A stretch of 64,000 nt of DNA from Cheiracanthium punctorium. Lineage: Eukaryota; Arthropoda; Arachnida; Araneae; Cheiracanthiidae. The translations under genes were made by a program, and so were the position numbers. Positions 44,516-56,059 of this stretch are shown in pieces. Location: contig JAWZYV010012511.1 of assembly GCA_038373885.1 (NCBI GenBank), positions 152,501-216,500 on the forward strand, written 5' to 3'. Each line of letters begins with the position of its first letter. The stretch's first letter is position 1. The notes below the pieces were generated by a model. The model worked only from the letters and a program-made list of their open reading frames with translations, made no database searches and was not told the origin of the DNA.

Positions 44516-46222
44516 CCCAGACAGCACATAAGCTTAAATCAAGCTTGACATTTCTTTGAATTTGACGTATTAATACAAGCTTGGCAGTTCAATTCATTTT
44601 AAGCCTCCATCAAGCTTGATAAGTCAATTTGAACTGTCAACCCTGAATACAACTTGATTACAGCTTGAAAAGGAAGCTTGCGGTGATGGCGCCATCTGTC
44701 GCTGGACATTAAATAAAGAAAAGTTCGTAAAAGTTGTGTTTTATTTTATTATCGCACAAAACCTGGACATTAGAACACGCAAGGGGAAGGAATGAATGGG
44801 ATAAGCCCCTCTGAAGTGTAACACGAGGGGAGTTTTAGTTTTATTTACATCTAATTAACATTAGTAATTCCATTAACTAATTAATTAGCCCTAAAATAAA
44901 TTTTACTATAATAAACACAATTTAGTTAGTTAAGGCTCATAGATCAATAAACAAGAAGTTAGGAGTTTTTGAAAACGTATGGTATGGCTATCTATATATG
45001 CTTATCACATAATATCCATTAGTTAACGTTTTTTATTTCGTGATGAAGTAAAGAAAATTTCGAACTTTTTGGTGTATCAAGAAAATTTTTTGGAGTGAGA
45101 AACTTTGCTCCCATTCCCCATAATTGCCATTATTGAAATTTGCGCACCCATGCGCTAATAATACAAACGGACTAAAAAAATATTGAAATCACTTTTAAAT
45201 ACATAGTCTTGCTCTAAATAAGTATAAATAAATAGGTAATTTTTAATTCAATTTTAGTATTCTTTAAAAATGCTTTATTTTTATGTCGGGAAAATGCGAC
45301 AGCAAACAAAACCAAGTTAAAATGCTTGTGATAGTAGTATGGGGGCCCCAAAATAACCTCTTGCCCCGGGGTCCCGACCACTTATGATCAGGCTCTGGCC
45401 GCCACAAAATAATTTATCATCAGTCATAAATGTACTTGACCATAGAATTAAAAAAAAAACATTCTATATTTCCAAATATGGAAATTCTTCAAAATAAAAA
45501 AAAATTATACTACGAAATTGATTTCAAAATCAGTCGTTTGTCTCGATTTGAGTCGTCGTTTGTCTGATTCGACACAACATGAGTGTTGCGATATTGTAAG
45601 TTTTAAAACGTGTGCTTCTGTTAAGTTTATATTATGTTTATTTCCCTATTAGTAGAGTCTCTAAATCACACATAACATTATTTTAATTTTGATTCATCCC
45701 ATGGAAAAATAAAAGAAACAGATCAACATATCGGCCACTAGATCTCGTCAGAAAACGGCGTGAATCTGTCACTTCAAACTTAAGTCATATCAGCCGAACT
45801 CAGGTTGTCCGAGTGGTTATGACGCTGGCCTCCCAACCCAATGATACCGTGTTCGATCCTAGCCCCGGACGTTTGATGGTAACAGATTAAGATAACTTGA
45901 AATTTCAGCATAGAGGGGAAAATGCGTGGAAAAATAAAATATGTGGGACAATTTCCGCGCCCCGTGTATTTAGGAAATTTTTTTAAGCTTGAAATTAAGC
46001 TTGCTATGTCAAGCTGAAATTTTTTTTTAGCTTGAAATTAAGCTTGGTATGTCAAGCTTGATTCAAGCTTACTATGTCAAGCTTAATGCAAGCTGGGCAA
46101 GTGTAAACTAAAACACTTGATTCAGGCTTGAATTAAGCTTACACGCTTGGAATTTTCAAGCTTAATTCAAGTTTATTGACTTGATAAATCAAGCTTGATG
46201 CAAGTTTGCTGCGTTGTCTGGG
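44516..46222. mobile_element. 1.7-kb element packed with AAGCTT words
   Basis: Ends are CCCAGACAGCACATAAGCTT and, reverse-complemented, CCCAGACAACGCAGCAAACT. TA lies outside both (44514-44515, 46223-46224), and R copy A shows the uninterrupted site. AAGCTT or near variants occur at least a dozen times, clustered in the outer 170 bp on the left and 240 bp on the right, typically as CAAGCTTGA or TTAAGCTTG. The middle holds a dispersed repeat (44723-44945) and a SINE. No coding sequence. Confidence 0.82.
45797..45990 (+). repeat. tRNA-derived SINE
   Basis: A clear A box (TGTCCGAGTGG at 45806-45816) and B box (GTTCGATCCT at 45851) are spaced as in tRNA genes, and the sequence between reads like a Ser/Leu-type tRNA with a mutated arm. 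An unrelated body follows (TTTGATGGTAACAG...GAGGGGAAAATGCG). The 3' border is uncertain. It is not a functional tRNA gene, as the acceptor stem does not pair. Confidence 0.65.
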
Positions 46223-46312
46223 TACACGGTTTTGAGTTTTTTGGCGTAATTCTGCAATAATGTTTTAATTAGTGCTTTTTATCTAGCATAACTTGTGCTA
46301 TTTTTATGAATA
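46223..46312 (+). repeat. Repeat R, copy B, second segment
   Basis: Aligns with about 3380-3465 of copy A: GTTTTGAGTT, GTAATTCTGCAATAA and AACTTGTGCT..TTTTATGA. It ends at the TA where the 14.8-kb insertion starts. Confidence 0.75.
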
Positions 46313-46570
46313 CCCAAGTAGCAAAATATCGTTGGCCAAGAATTGGCCAAACGCCGCACTTCACAGATCACGACGTCGCGCTGGCGTCGACTGCGACGCC
46401 GGGAAGTGACCGAAATGTCTCATCGCATTTTTTTGGCCAACCATTGGCGCAACCGCCACGGCGACGTCGCCCGCGATCATTTACCCATGATTTCATCGAC
46501 CGGCGACTATATACCCATTATCAACCGAGATTTAGGCGACTACTAGCCGGCATCCATCCGAGCCGGTAAG
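46313..46570. repeat. GC-rich palindromic-word block, left end of the 14.8-kb insertion
   Basis: TTGGCCAA (three variants), GCGACGTCGC-type words and ATTTACCCATGA recur within 260 bp that are far richer in GC than the surroundings. The right end at 60776-61145 shares TTGGCCAA, GCGATCATT and TTTACCCAT. Open frames here come from the GC content and overlap on both strands; no protein is called. Confidence 0.65.
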
Positions 46571-47681
46571 GAGGCCTATATTGGGGGGGCGGGGGGGAGT
46601 TGAGCACCCCTAAACGTCAATATAAGAAATTTAAAAGCATGTTGAAGTTTGGCTAAAATTACTTATATGGCCTCCAGGTTACAGGTTGATATTTTAAAAT
46701 GAAAATTTCGTTGTTTTTTATCTCATAATAAATTGAAAATTGTCAAAAAACCGCATGCGTATTGAATATATTTTTTTTCGATTATCAGGAAATAATTAAT
46801 TTGTAAATATTTTGTATGATAATGATAATTGATGTATTTCAGCTACGCTACATAATTTTTTTTTTTTAATATTTATATAAAGTTGTAAATGTGTTCTTAG
46901 TGTGAAAGTATAAGTAACTACTGGGCTGGTGCATAATTATCAGGCTTTTCTTTTTTTAACATGCTGTAACTTAATAAAAGTGCACAATATTTTTAATTAA
47001 TTTATTTTTTTTAATCGACGTATATTCTCTTACATGAATTAATTTAATTAATAAACTAAATAAAAATTTTCAAACTCCAGATAATTATGCACCAACCCAG
47101 TAGTTTTTATGCAAAATCAATATTTTTCGTTTTCAATTCGTGACACAAAAATTCAAATTCACTTTCTTAAAAATAAATTTAATAAGAATATATATATATG
47201 ATTTTGCTTAATTTTTATTTGTAACATGTAATTTTGCTTTATTGTAACGCAATTGAAATATTAGTTCAGTACAAAATATATATTTTTAGTAAACCACTAT
47301 TTGCTTATTTGAGTAGTTTCATAGAAGTCCCAATTTATTTGTATCCACTGTACTGTAATAACACTGCCCTGGTGTATAATAATTCGAAACTGCTATACTC
47401 ATGGCCTATTCCCCAGATTGCATATAAAAACAAAAAATATATTACTTAAGATAGCTAGCAAAGCATGATTTCTCTTCGTATTATTGCTTAGTTTTAAAAA
47501 TTAAACATTTCAATATAAATGCAGTGAAATAATGTGGTCCACCTCTTGAAGATTTTTTAAATTCCCATTCATAATGAATTTTCAAAAGCATTCAAATTTT
47601 ATCGCCAACACATCAATTAAACTCTACCTCCCATTCACACAAAAGATGTATAATTGGTACTTCATTGTTCTTTTTTTGGTG
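46571..47681. other. AT-rich interior, nothing recognised
   Basis: Apart from a G-run near 46579-46596 and T-runs, I see no repeat partner, motif or gene. A CTGGGCTGGTGCATAATTAT at about 46921 and ATAATTATGCACCAACCCAG at about 47081 form an inverted pair, suggesting a ~180-bp MITE at 46922-47101. Confidence 0.5.
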
Positions 47682-47841
47682 CAGGGGCATAGCTAGGGGA
47701 GGGGGGGGGTCATAACCCCCCCCATGAGAAATTTTTTGACATACAAAATGCATATTCTTTACTACATTATCACACACACGTATACATGAGCATTAGTAGT
47801 CGTAACCCCCCCCCCATGAAAAATTTCTGGCTACGCCCCTG
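47682..47841. mobile_element. hAT-type MITE with exact 8-bp duplication
   Basis: Ends are CAGGGGCATAGCTAG and, reverse-complemented, CAGGGGCGTAGCCAGAAATT. TTTTGGTG flanks both sides (47674-47681, 47842-47849). It is related to the element at 62402-62575. At 160 bp it depends on a transposase elsewhere. Confidence 0.9.
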
Positions 47842-47849
47842 TTTTGGTG

Positions 47850-48230
47850 GTACACCTTAAGTGAAAATGCCTAGAGTACAGTTTGGCTGCCTTAACTTGG
47901 CAGTCGACCTTAGGCGATTTCATTCCTAGAGAGGGGTCGCTCATTGAAAGGTTACTACATGCTACTGCTTCTTTCGCCAAGTGGGGAGAATTTCTGGTGG
48001 TCATCCGGTCTCCACCCCTCTTCCCCCAGAGTGAAAGCGAATAAAAGGGCACACCTGCTCCGCTTGCTCATTCTTCATTGTTCTAGAAATTACCTGTATC
48101 CACGATAAGGTGCCAATTACGGCTACCTGATTTTACTCTGAAGGAAAACCTGTTACCGAATTTCCCCAGTGGACTCGACCAAATTCACATGACCGACTGC
48201 CAAGTTATCGTAGCAGGACTATATGTTTCT
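47850..48230. other. Unclassified GC-richer segment, LTR-like in texture
   Basis: A block of higher GC content than its surroundings, with CGAATAAAAGGGCACACC near 48040 that could be TATA-like, and no open frame of interest. It resembles LTR or promoter sequence in composition only. No second copy is present in the window to test that. Confidence 0.3.
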
Positions 48231-49590
48231 TCAAGCATTTATTACTTCTAAGCTATTTTTTAACTTTCGAATCATACTCCAGGAATTAAAACTGCATATG
48301 AACTGGAATCTTAATCACAACAACTCGAGAAATATTTATATTAACAGTAGTTAGTTTGTATGACCTAAATTTTGCATTAGTATCTGCAATTTGGTCTTTC
48401 TGAGTTCTCCCTTACTCACCACCCTACCTTATTTAAATATTGGCATTACATTTCTTTAATTAGAAGTGCTTCATGATTTCACATTAACCTAAACTGGAAT
48501 ACAGAATAACATTAGATATCAGACTTTTCCATACTTAAGTTTTCCCTTTGATTAACGTTACCTTCACTGAAACATGTTAATCTGCCTGTTTTCTATTTTA
48601 GTGAATAAACTTACTAGTATATGCTAATATGCAAGTTTCTTTGCATGTTAAATTGTCACTGTATTATCTATCAAAAAAATTTTATTATTTAATATCTTGC
48701 ATTTTGTTTAAAAAGTTTCAGCAATATGTCAAAAATACACCGATCAAGTACTTGGAATTCAACTAAGTGCTTTAAAAGATCTATAGTTAAAATCTTGATA
48801 TAACAAATGCGATTTCTAAAATTCTGAGAAGTGAAATTTCATGAAAGTCTGAATTTGTTCCATAATACTTTCTTTTAATAGAAATTTTATTTGTTAATCT
48901 GGCGTATTCATATGAGAAGTTTGTTAAAATGAGATTGTATCACCATGTTCCGAGATTTCTCTAATCAATTACAAGAATCAATATCTATTACAATACAATG
49001 TATTGATCTTAAATGAATTTACAGAAAAACTGATTACTTCAATTTCAATATATTTTATAAGATATCAGTTTAAAGCACCTTAATAACAGATCCCTACTCC
49101 TGACTGGTCTTTATAACAGTGGGGAGCAGACATTAACATTGATTCTTGTAACCAGCAACATTAAATTTATTTGTTTGCAGTAAATAGTGCCAACTCCAAT
49201 CATAATAAATATTATTCAATTCTGCCTATTAACCAACATAGTTTATAAAGTGGCTAGTTTCTTTTTCCCAATAACACTTTACAAAACAAAAAGAACACTT
49301 ATTAGCATGAAAAACTTTTATTTAACACATAAAAAATATTTTATTAAAAACATACATATAAAATAAACTATTTTTATATCTGTGGAACTAATCACCTTCT
49401 TCATCTGTAACTTCCAGAAACTTAATGTGATCTAACAGATGCTGAAATGAAATCAGATAAAATGTTAATAATTTATATCCTTAAAATAACATAAGCAATA
49501 TACTCCTAAAATCTCAACTAAAAAATTTCCCAATTTGAAAACAATTTTTGATAAGAGAAATTTTCAGTGAGTGATTTTAACTACAGTAAA
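48231..49590. other. AT-rich DNA, nothing recognised
   Basis: No TIR pair, coding motif or tandem repeat is apparent on either strand. Confidence 0.5.
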
Positions 49591-49591
49591 G

Positions 49592-49872
49592 CCACAATCA
49601 TAGTCAGATAATGTAGACGCACATGCGCACGCCGGGCGTGGATACATTCAAAGATCTTGCAAATAGTTTTTCGGTAATTCCAAGGTTTTTTTTTTTTTTT
49701 AATGGATAGTTGCGTAAAAGAAATATCTTTTTCAAGTCAGTATAGCCCAAGCAAGTTGCACAGATGGGTGTGCATATGCATATACACGTGTTCATATACG
49801 CACTATGTATTTAGTCATCGCGAACTATTATGAGTTCGCAGATAGTTTTCTCTTTTATCTGACTATGGCTAC
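49592..49872. mobile_element. Possible short MITE with ATAGTCAGATAA termini
   Basis: AGCCACAATCATAGTCAGAT on the left and, reverse-complemented, GTAGCCATAGTCAGATAAAA on the right share AGCC and ATAGTCAGATAA. The left copy has a few extra bases. The interior includes a T-run and GCATATGCATATA. No clear duplication. Confidence 0.4.
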
Positions 49873-50295
49873 AATACAATGAAACTTAAGGGACCCAATA
49901 AAATTATCATTCTAGAGGGATGTATCGTTATATCGATGGGAGATTATATTATAAGGAAATTCCGCAGGACCCCAAGATTGTATTTTATAGATGATTTACC
50001 ATTGTATTGAATATCGTTATAGGGAGGTTTTAATTTACTTTGCAATTCCTACTTATCTGATTACTTTTTTCTGCAAATACATAAAATAGACCTTTTGACT
50101 GCAACTGTCAAAGCTGAAAGTCAGCTCCTGACACTGGTTAGTAAGTCTTACTGAAATAACAATTCTGTCCTTTTTATAGTGAATTTTTAAAATAATGTTT
50201 TCATTGAAGTCTGGACTTTCTTGAATAACATCTACAGAAGATGGAGGACAAAATAATACGAACACCTGTGAAAAATATGACGTATTTCACACCTG

Positions 50296-51685
50296 CAGAC
50301 TTGCCAACCTGGGAAAATCAAAATGTGTAAAACAGCACGCGAACAGAAATTTTGACACTTTCTGCTATGCAACGCGTGACCGTTATTTTTTACCTTTCAC
50401 TATAGAATGCACGATTATTATTTTTAATGCATTTTATATCACAATTATTTGTTTTAAGTTTACGTATTAAATAAAGCTAAGAACAATAAAAGAAAATGAA
50501 GTTGTTGAATAACAGGCAAATCAATTAATACACCATCTTCCAGATTTCTGGTAACAATTTATTAATTATAATCACTTAACTGACTTGAAAAAACTATTTT
50601 GACTGTGCTGACTTCAAAGAAGCAGCAGTAGCTTTTTCGCCTTTATTCAGAAAATCTGAAGTAAAAGTTTTCTGGAAGCAAGATTTTTTGCTGTCGGCTT
50701 TCCAAAATCTTATTAAACAAGTTGCCCCTGAATTCCTTGCTGTTTTTCCGAATAATACTGGGGGGATTAATGTAAAAGATCCTAAATTGCTTCCATTAAA
50801 TGGATGTATATATCAATCTTCTAACCGCTTCCCCCCCCCCCCCCCCCGAGAAATTTGCATTAATCTGCCACTGGACCGTCTGTCCTCTTTGAAATATGTT
50901 TGTAGACTTTTGCTGCTGTTAGCGCGTTTCACATTTTCACCGTGTTTAGACGAACTCACATGGCGAGAAATGTCATACTTTTCTCCGTGAGAAATAATGC
51001 TGAAATCACTCCGGCACACGTTACAATGAGCAAATTTTCCTCCTTTGACAAATGATACTATACATGCCCATTTTTTGCTATAACTTTTTTTTATAAGTTA
51101 TACTGTTGTAGTGGCCATTACAGGCCATTTATTGAAAATAATCCTTAGAAAATCAATTGAAGTATGCTCATACTACCGTCTACCAATGTCTCTTTACTGC
51201 AAAGCGAGCGCGCACTGATAACAAAGAACACCACGCGAGATGCACAAGTCACAGGAGAAAGACCTACTCCCAAGTAAGTGATTCTCCCATTCGCTCTACT
51301 CTATGACGTCATGACTGGGTAAACCAATTAATAAGTACTTGGCGTCAAATCTGGAAATATATTTTTTTCTTTGCCTCAGTGGCAACTCAGAAAAATATTT
51401 TGATGCGCATTGTATCAACATGGATGTGCGATGTCGATCATGGTGCCGATGATGTGCACTTAGATCCATATTGAAAAGGGAAAAAGGCCCAAACATAGAA
51501 CATCATTTCAATTTAAAACCTAATACATTTCTTTTTAATATCAATTTCAGTTTTAAAGAAATAGACACAAGTTAGGAAGAAAGTATCCGAAAATGCGTAA
51601 AAAAAAAGTGCTGTATGCATAAAAGCGTAAACAGCAGTCGAAATGCGTAAATTTTACGTGTAAAGCGTAAAAGTTGGCAAGTCTG
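50296..51685. mobile_element. TIR element nested in the Tc1 terminus
   Basis: Ends CAGACTTGCCAACCTGGG and, reverse-complemented, CAGACTTGCCAACTTTTACG. CACCTG is duplicated exactly at 50290-50295 and 51686-51691. The CAG...CTG ends suggest hAT, but that family normally gives 8 bp, so either two bases have mutated or it is another group. GCGTAAA words recur near the right end. No transposase seen. Confidence 0.75.
50757..50876. mobile_element. Short hAT-type MITE, degenerate
   Basis: The right end, reverse-complemented, reads CAGTGGCAGATTAATGCAAA; the left reads CTGGGGGGATTAATGTAAA. A C-run of about 20 lies near the right end. The left terminus is mutated. It is nested inside the 50296-51685 element. 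Confidence 0.55.
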
Positions 51686-51794
51686 CACCTGCAACAGAAG
51701 TAGTATGCCACCTAATGAGCATGACGAGAAAGATATCAGTCTCTCAACAGCAGTCACCTGCGTTGCATGTTTCTATCAAACTGTCTGTGATAAG

Positions 51795-52860
51795 TTGAAA
51801 TGTCAGACCTGTCAGAGTTCCAAAGAGGAATGATAGTTGGAGTGCGTTTTAAGTGGAGCATCAGTTACAGAAACAGCAAACCTTTTGGGGTTTGCAAGTA
51901 TTACGGTATCAGCCATTATGACAGGGTACACAAAAAGGGGTAAGATGTCTTCAAAGCACAACAGTGGCCGAAAGTCAAAGCTTGCTGATAGGGATAGACG
52001 GGTCTTGAAGTGCAGAGTATCCTGAAAGCATAAGCAATCATTATCCAAGGTAACATCTGAAATGAGCAGTCATCTCCAGGAACCAGTTCCAACAAAAACT
52101 GTCAAAAGGTGACTTCATGCTGTGAATATTTATAACAGAGTGGCAATTTGTAAACCAGTGGTGACAGCAAGTAATGCTTTCAAGCAACGCCAATTGTGCA
52201 GAGATCATAAAGGCTGGTCTCCACAGCAGTGGCAACAAGTCATACGGTCAGATGAATCATCATTCACCCTATTTCAGATGACCGGACACGTTTATGTCTA
52301 GAGAATGCTCAGAGAAGCGTTTATTCCTGAATGTCTCTTGCAGACTGTGAAACCTGGGGGTGGCTTCATTATGCTATGGGGTGCAATATCTTGGGCCACT
52401 TGTTATTCTGCAAGGAAGGATCAAATCCAATCACTAGCTAAGCATTCTAGGGGATCATGTCCATCCTTTTGTGCAGATTGTATTCCCTGGAGAGCGACCG
52501 TTTTTTCAAGATGATAATGCCCCTATCCACACTGATAGGTGTGTTCAAGAATGGTTCGAAGAGCATGACGATGCAGTTGAACATCTCGCCTGACCTTTTC
52601 GGTCTCCGGACTTGAATATTATTGAACATTTACGGGAATATCTGGAGTCCAAACTTCGTTCCCTATTTCCACCTCCATCCAGACTTTTGGAATTAAAGAC
52701 CACTCTGCTGGAGGAATGGCTCAATATTCCTTTAAATATTGTCATGACCTTTAAACATCTATCCCACGTCACATTAAATCTGTACTTCAGTCAAAGGGTG
52801 GCCCAACCCCCTATTAAAGATTTTCCATTATTTCACAGGTGTTCCTATTATTTTGTCCTC
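51795..52860 (+). pseudogene. Tc1 transposase pseudogene
   Basis: Plus-strand pieces in shifting frames follow Tc1 order. An N-terminal helix-turn-helix region (LSEFQRGMIVGV) comes first. The catalytic blocks are RSDESSFTLF (first D), VKPGGGFIMLWGAISW, FFQDDNAPIHTDRCVQEWFE (second D) and SPDLNIIEHL (E of DD34E), followed by the C-terminal PPPSRLLELKTTLLEEW. Frame changes and stops separate the pieces, for example TAG after GHVYV near 52300 and TGA before the SPDLN block near 52590. All three catalytic acidic codons can still be read, but no continuous protein is possible. Confidence 0.85.
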
Positions 52861-52866
52861 TATCTG

Positions 52867-54193
52867 TATCTGACCAGACAGAGTACCAACAGAACATCTC
52901 AAAATCTCTGGCTAAACATTTTATTTACTAAGCGTAAAGGTTTTCTCACTAAATTGCTGAGAGAAGTTTGTTGTTAAATATATTTACGATCTGACAAATA
53001 CATGAAACTAAAAATTCTTACTCAACAAACAATTTCATCCTATTTGAATCTAGATAATCAAAATCCTAAACATAAAAGAGACTGCATGTTTTAAACGAAG
53101 GGAAAAAATAACAGCACAGCTCTTAAAGACTATCAACATTAAGAAGACCGAGTCAGCATCACTTTTTTTTCCTTCCCTACCATGCCAGCAAAATTCGCCA
53201 AATTATAAATCAGCTTTCATGAAAACAATGCTTTTTCTTAATTAGGCAAATTGTATTTTGGTCTACAACTCAAGCTAAATTAACTGCTTTCGCATACATT
53301 TTTGTACTAAACAGCCAAATATGGTTGCAACTTTGCAACAAAGCAACATTCACATCACACCCTACAAAAAAGGATATTACAACAGCACTACAATGATTAT
53401 TTAATCAAAATGCAATAGTTCGGTAGAAATATTATGCAGGATAATGTTTCAATTATTTTAATTGTTAATTTTATTCCACATTTTTCAAGTAAAATGTTCC
53501 ACAATTTATGTATTTATTTTCTTAATGTTTATTTACCACAGCATTTATTTATAGTGGAGTAGATCTTCCCTTTGCTCAACTGGAAGCTACTTATTTTTAT
53601 ATGTTCTCATTGAAAATCCTCTCTATGGTTTCCTCACAATCAGCATGCATTACTACATTTGTCACACCTAAATAAATTTGTGCTGAATAATTGCCTGAGA
53701 CTATACATTTCATTTAGCTAAAAAAAGCTGTGGATACAATGCTAGCACTAGAAGTAGTAACAAATTATTATCAGGATTGTAAAAAAAACCAGTTTCTTAG
53801 TAAAAACACAAAAAAAAAAACAGTTCCCTGTGAAAATAATTAAAACCAGTAAATAAACAATTGTAGCTACTTATGAGGACATTGAAATCATTAAATTTTA
53901 ACATTTTATTTAGCGATACTATTTTATAAATTTAGTATATAATATAATACAACAGTAATTGCTTACTACATAATACATGGAATATTGCTTTTAGTTTCAT
54001 CAGTAATAATGGTGATAAGTTGTCCAAAATGATATTTTTAAGGTTTAGAAATAAATGGTTGAAACACAAAACCTCTATTTTAAAAACAAATTTAAAATGC
54101 AGCCTATAATTTAAATTTAATTAATAATTGTTACTTATAAAATATTAAGGTATCTATTAGATTAATATAAAAACAACTTATTGTTTCAAAACA
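52867..54193. other. AT-rich DNA, nothing recognised
   Basis: Mostly A/T runs. No motif, TIR pair or coding sequence that I can support. Confidence 0.5.
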
Positions 54194-54545
54194 TAGGAGA
54201 GTCTCGATTAACCGGGATATGCCTCATCCTGAATAACCTAATATATTCAAATTTTGCAGGGATTAAAAAAAAAATTATAGAAACTTAAATTTTTATACAA
54301 TAGGACATGAATAATTTAACTAATACAAAGGAAAGAGAATAAATACAAATTCTAATGTTTTTTAGATTTATAATCAATACATTATGGGAAAAAAAAATCC
54401 TCCATTATTTTTGTAGAATGAAAGGATAGAATGTGTTTTTTTTTTTCAGCTGTTCCTCGACGAATTTTAATGCGCAAAACTCTCAGTATAGTTTTTTTTA
54501 GCAGACTTTCATCTTTTTGCTCCAAATAATTAAGTAATGGGTTAT

Positions 54546-54731
54546 GCAGTAGCATAGAGCAATTCACTAAGTTTGGAGGGGGGCTCAGTATGTTTAGATT
54601 GATTCTGGAACAAAAAAGAAAGAAAGAAAAAAAGCACCATATTGTGCTGATTTGCGGTAATTTTCTCCATTCCTCCAAGAGTATGGGAAGGGCTTGAGCC
54701 CCCTAACACCCCCCCCTTTCCTATGCTACTG
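54546..54731. mobile_element. hAT-type MITE with CAGTAGCATAG termini
   Basis: CAGTAGCATAG is repeated exactly in inverted orientation at 54721-54731, with G-rich and C-rich tracts just inside as in the other hAT MITEs here. Flanking 8-mers are not clearly duplicated. Confidence 0.65.
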
Positions 54732-54799
54732 GTATTCTGTACTGATGTGTCACCATGATTCAATTTTTCAATGAGTTACATGATTTTCTTCATTTAGCC

Positions 54800-55050
54800 C
54801 TGCAATGGCCGAATAGATAAGACGCTGAACCTATCAGGTCCTATGAAATAAGGTGCTCAGTATCTCTCCATGATTTTACATGATTTTCGTTGTCACTTCA
54901 CCCTACCTAAGCTGAGTCACTAGGACGTTGAATATGTACGTGGCTGAAGTGTGAAGGTCCTGTGTAATGGCCTACTGCATGAAAGTCGATTTAAAGGTCT
55001 GGTAATTTAAGCAGTGTTTTCCAGATATAAAGCGAATACGCATTAAAATC
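54800..55050 (+). repeat. tRNA-derived SINE, decayed
   Basis: TGGCCGAATAGATAAGACGC at 54806 is a good A-box region. The expected B box is degraded. The body includes TTCACCCTACCTAAGC. Borders are approximate. Confidence 0.45.
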
Positions 55051-56059
55051 TCGTGAAAAGTCCTCTGCCCAAACACAATACATAGTTCTTCATCTCTTTA
55101 AGGACATTCCACAAAAATTCCTTGCTACTTCTGAACTACAAGCTTTTCAGCATTTCAATTTTGAATCTTCATTAATCCATTGTTGCACTTGAATTTTCAA
55201 AACAGCTTCACTTTTACAAATCTTCTAAAATTTTTCTTTACAATTCAGTATTATTGTTGTGGTAAGGTTTAAGATATGGTCGCATTTTTCAGTTAATGCG
55301 GAAAGACTTGTCAAAATGCTAAAATGAAACTAATGGGCTTTTGCTTTTTTGCAAAAGTATTCAGAAAAAAATTGGAACTGAAATATATTAGAGAAACAGG
55401 GATAAAAGTAAAAACTTCCTGTTATGGAATGGTTGTGGGGACAATCTTTGATTTCAATACTAAATTGAAATATAAATCCCGTACGTCTATAATTTTCAAG
55501 ACCACCAAGAAACAAGACCAAATAGAGCAAATGGAGAGCAGACACTATCTCCCGGAGAGAAAAACTGAATTATCCTTTTAGGATTTTTCTAAAGCTTTTT
55601 TCTTATTTTATCTTTTTTGCTAAAAACTTTTGAGCTCAGCTTAAATCCACTGTTGTGTTCTCTAAGAATTTCATTTTCTTCATTTCGAAAAATCAACTTT
55701 CATGATTTTTTAAACTGAGGAGCTTTATACCGATTTCCTTGCGTCATAGACGTAATAAAAAGGGGCTGCCCCGGATAATCTGATACTCGTTAATCAAGAG
55801 TCCACTGTATTCCAAATCTTTAAAATTATGAACTAAGAGAAAGGCATTAAAACTGTAAAATATATTTTTTGTCTGTTTAAAATATAAAAATTCATAAATA
55901 TGTTCAGAGTAAAGACATTAAATCTATAATTTTATTTTAAAAAATAATGTCCCTATAATTTTTTAGAAATACTTTTTTTTTCATAAAAGCTAAATATTTT
56001 TTTAACTTTAAGTGCATTATTATTAGTTTGCTTAAAACAACAAAAAAAAGCATTTTATA

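Larger units (their letters stand above)
50235..52866 (+). mobile_element. Tc1-like element interrupted by another transposon
   Basis: The ends CAGAAGATGGAGGACAAAAT and, reverse-complemented, CAGATAGAGGACAAAATAAT continue together through GAACACCTGTGAAA, and TA flanks both. Without the 1.4-kb insert at 50296-51685 the length is about 1.24 kb, normal for Tc1. The transposase is on the plus strand and broken. Confidence 0.85.
54194..55807. mobile_element. Pogo/Tigger-like element, decayed, 1.6 kb
   Basis: The left reads TAGGAGAGTCTCGATTAACC; the right, reverse-complemented, CAGTGGACTCTTGATTAACG, flanked by TA at 55808. The ends are typical of pogo-like elements (GAGTCTCGATTAAC). The left CAGT is mutated. 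No transposase motif survives. A hAT MITE and a SINE lie inside. Confidence 0.6.

Noticed and set aside
45801..45870. Functional tRNA gene
   Set aside because: A and B boxes are good, but the acceptor and anticodon stems do not pair and a SINE body follows.
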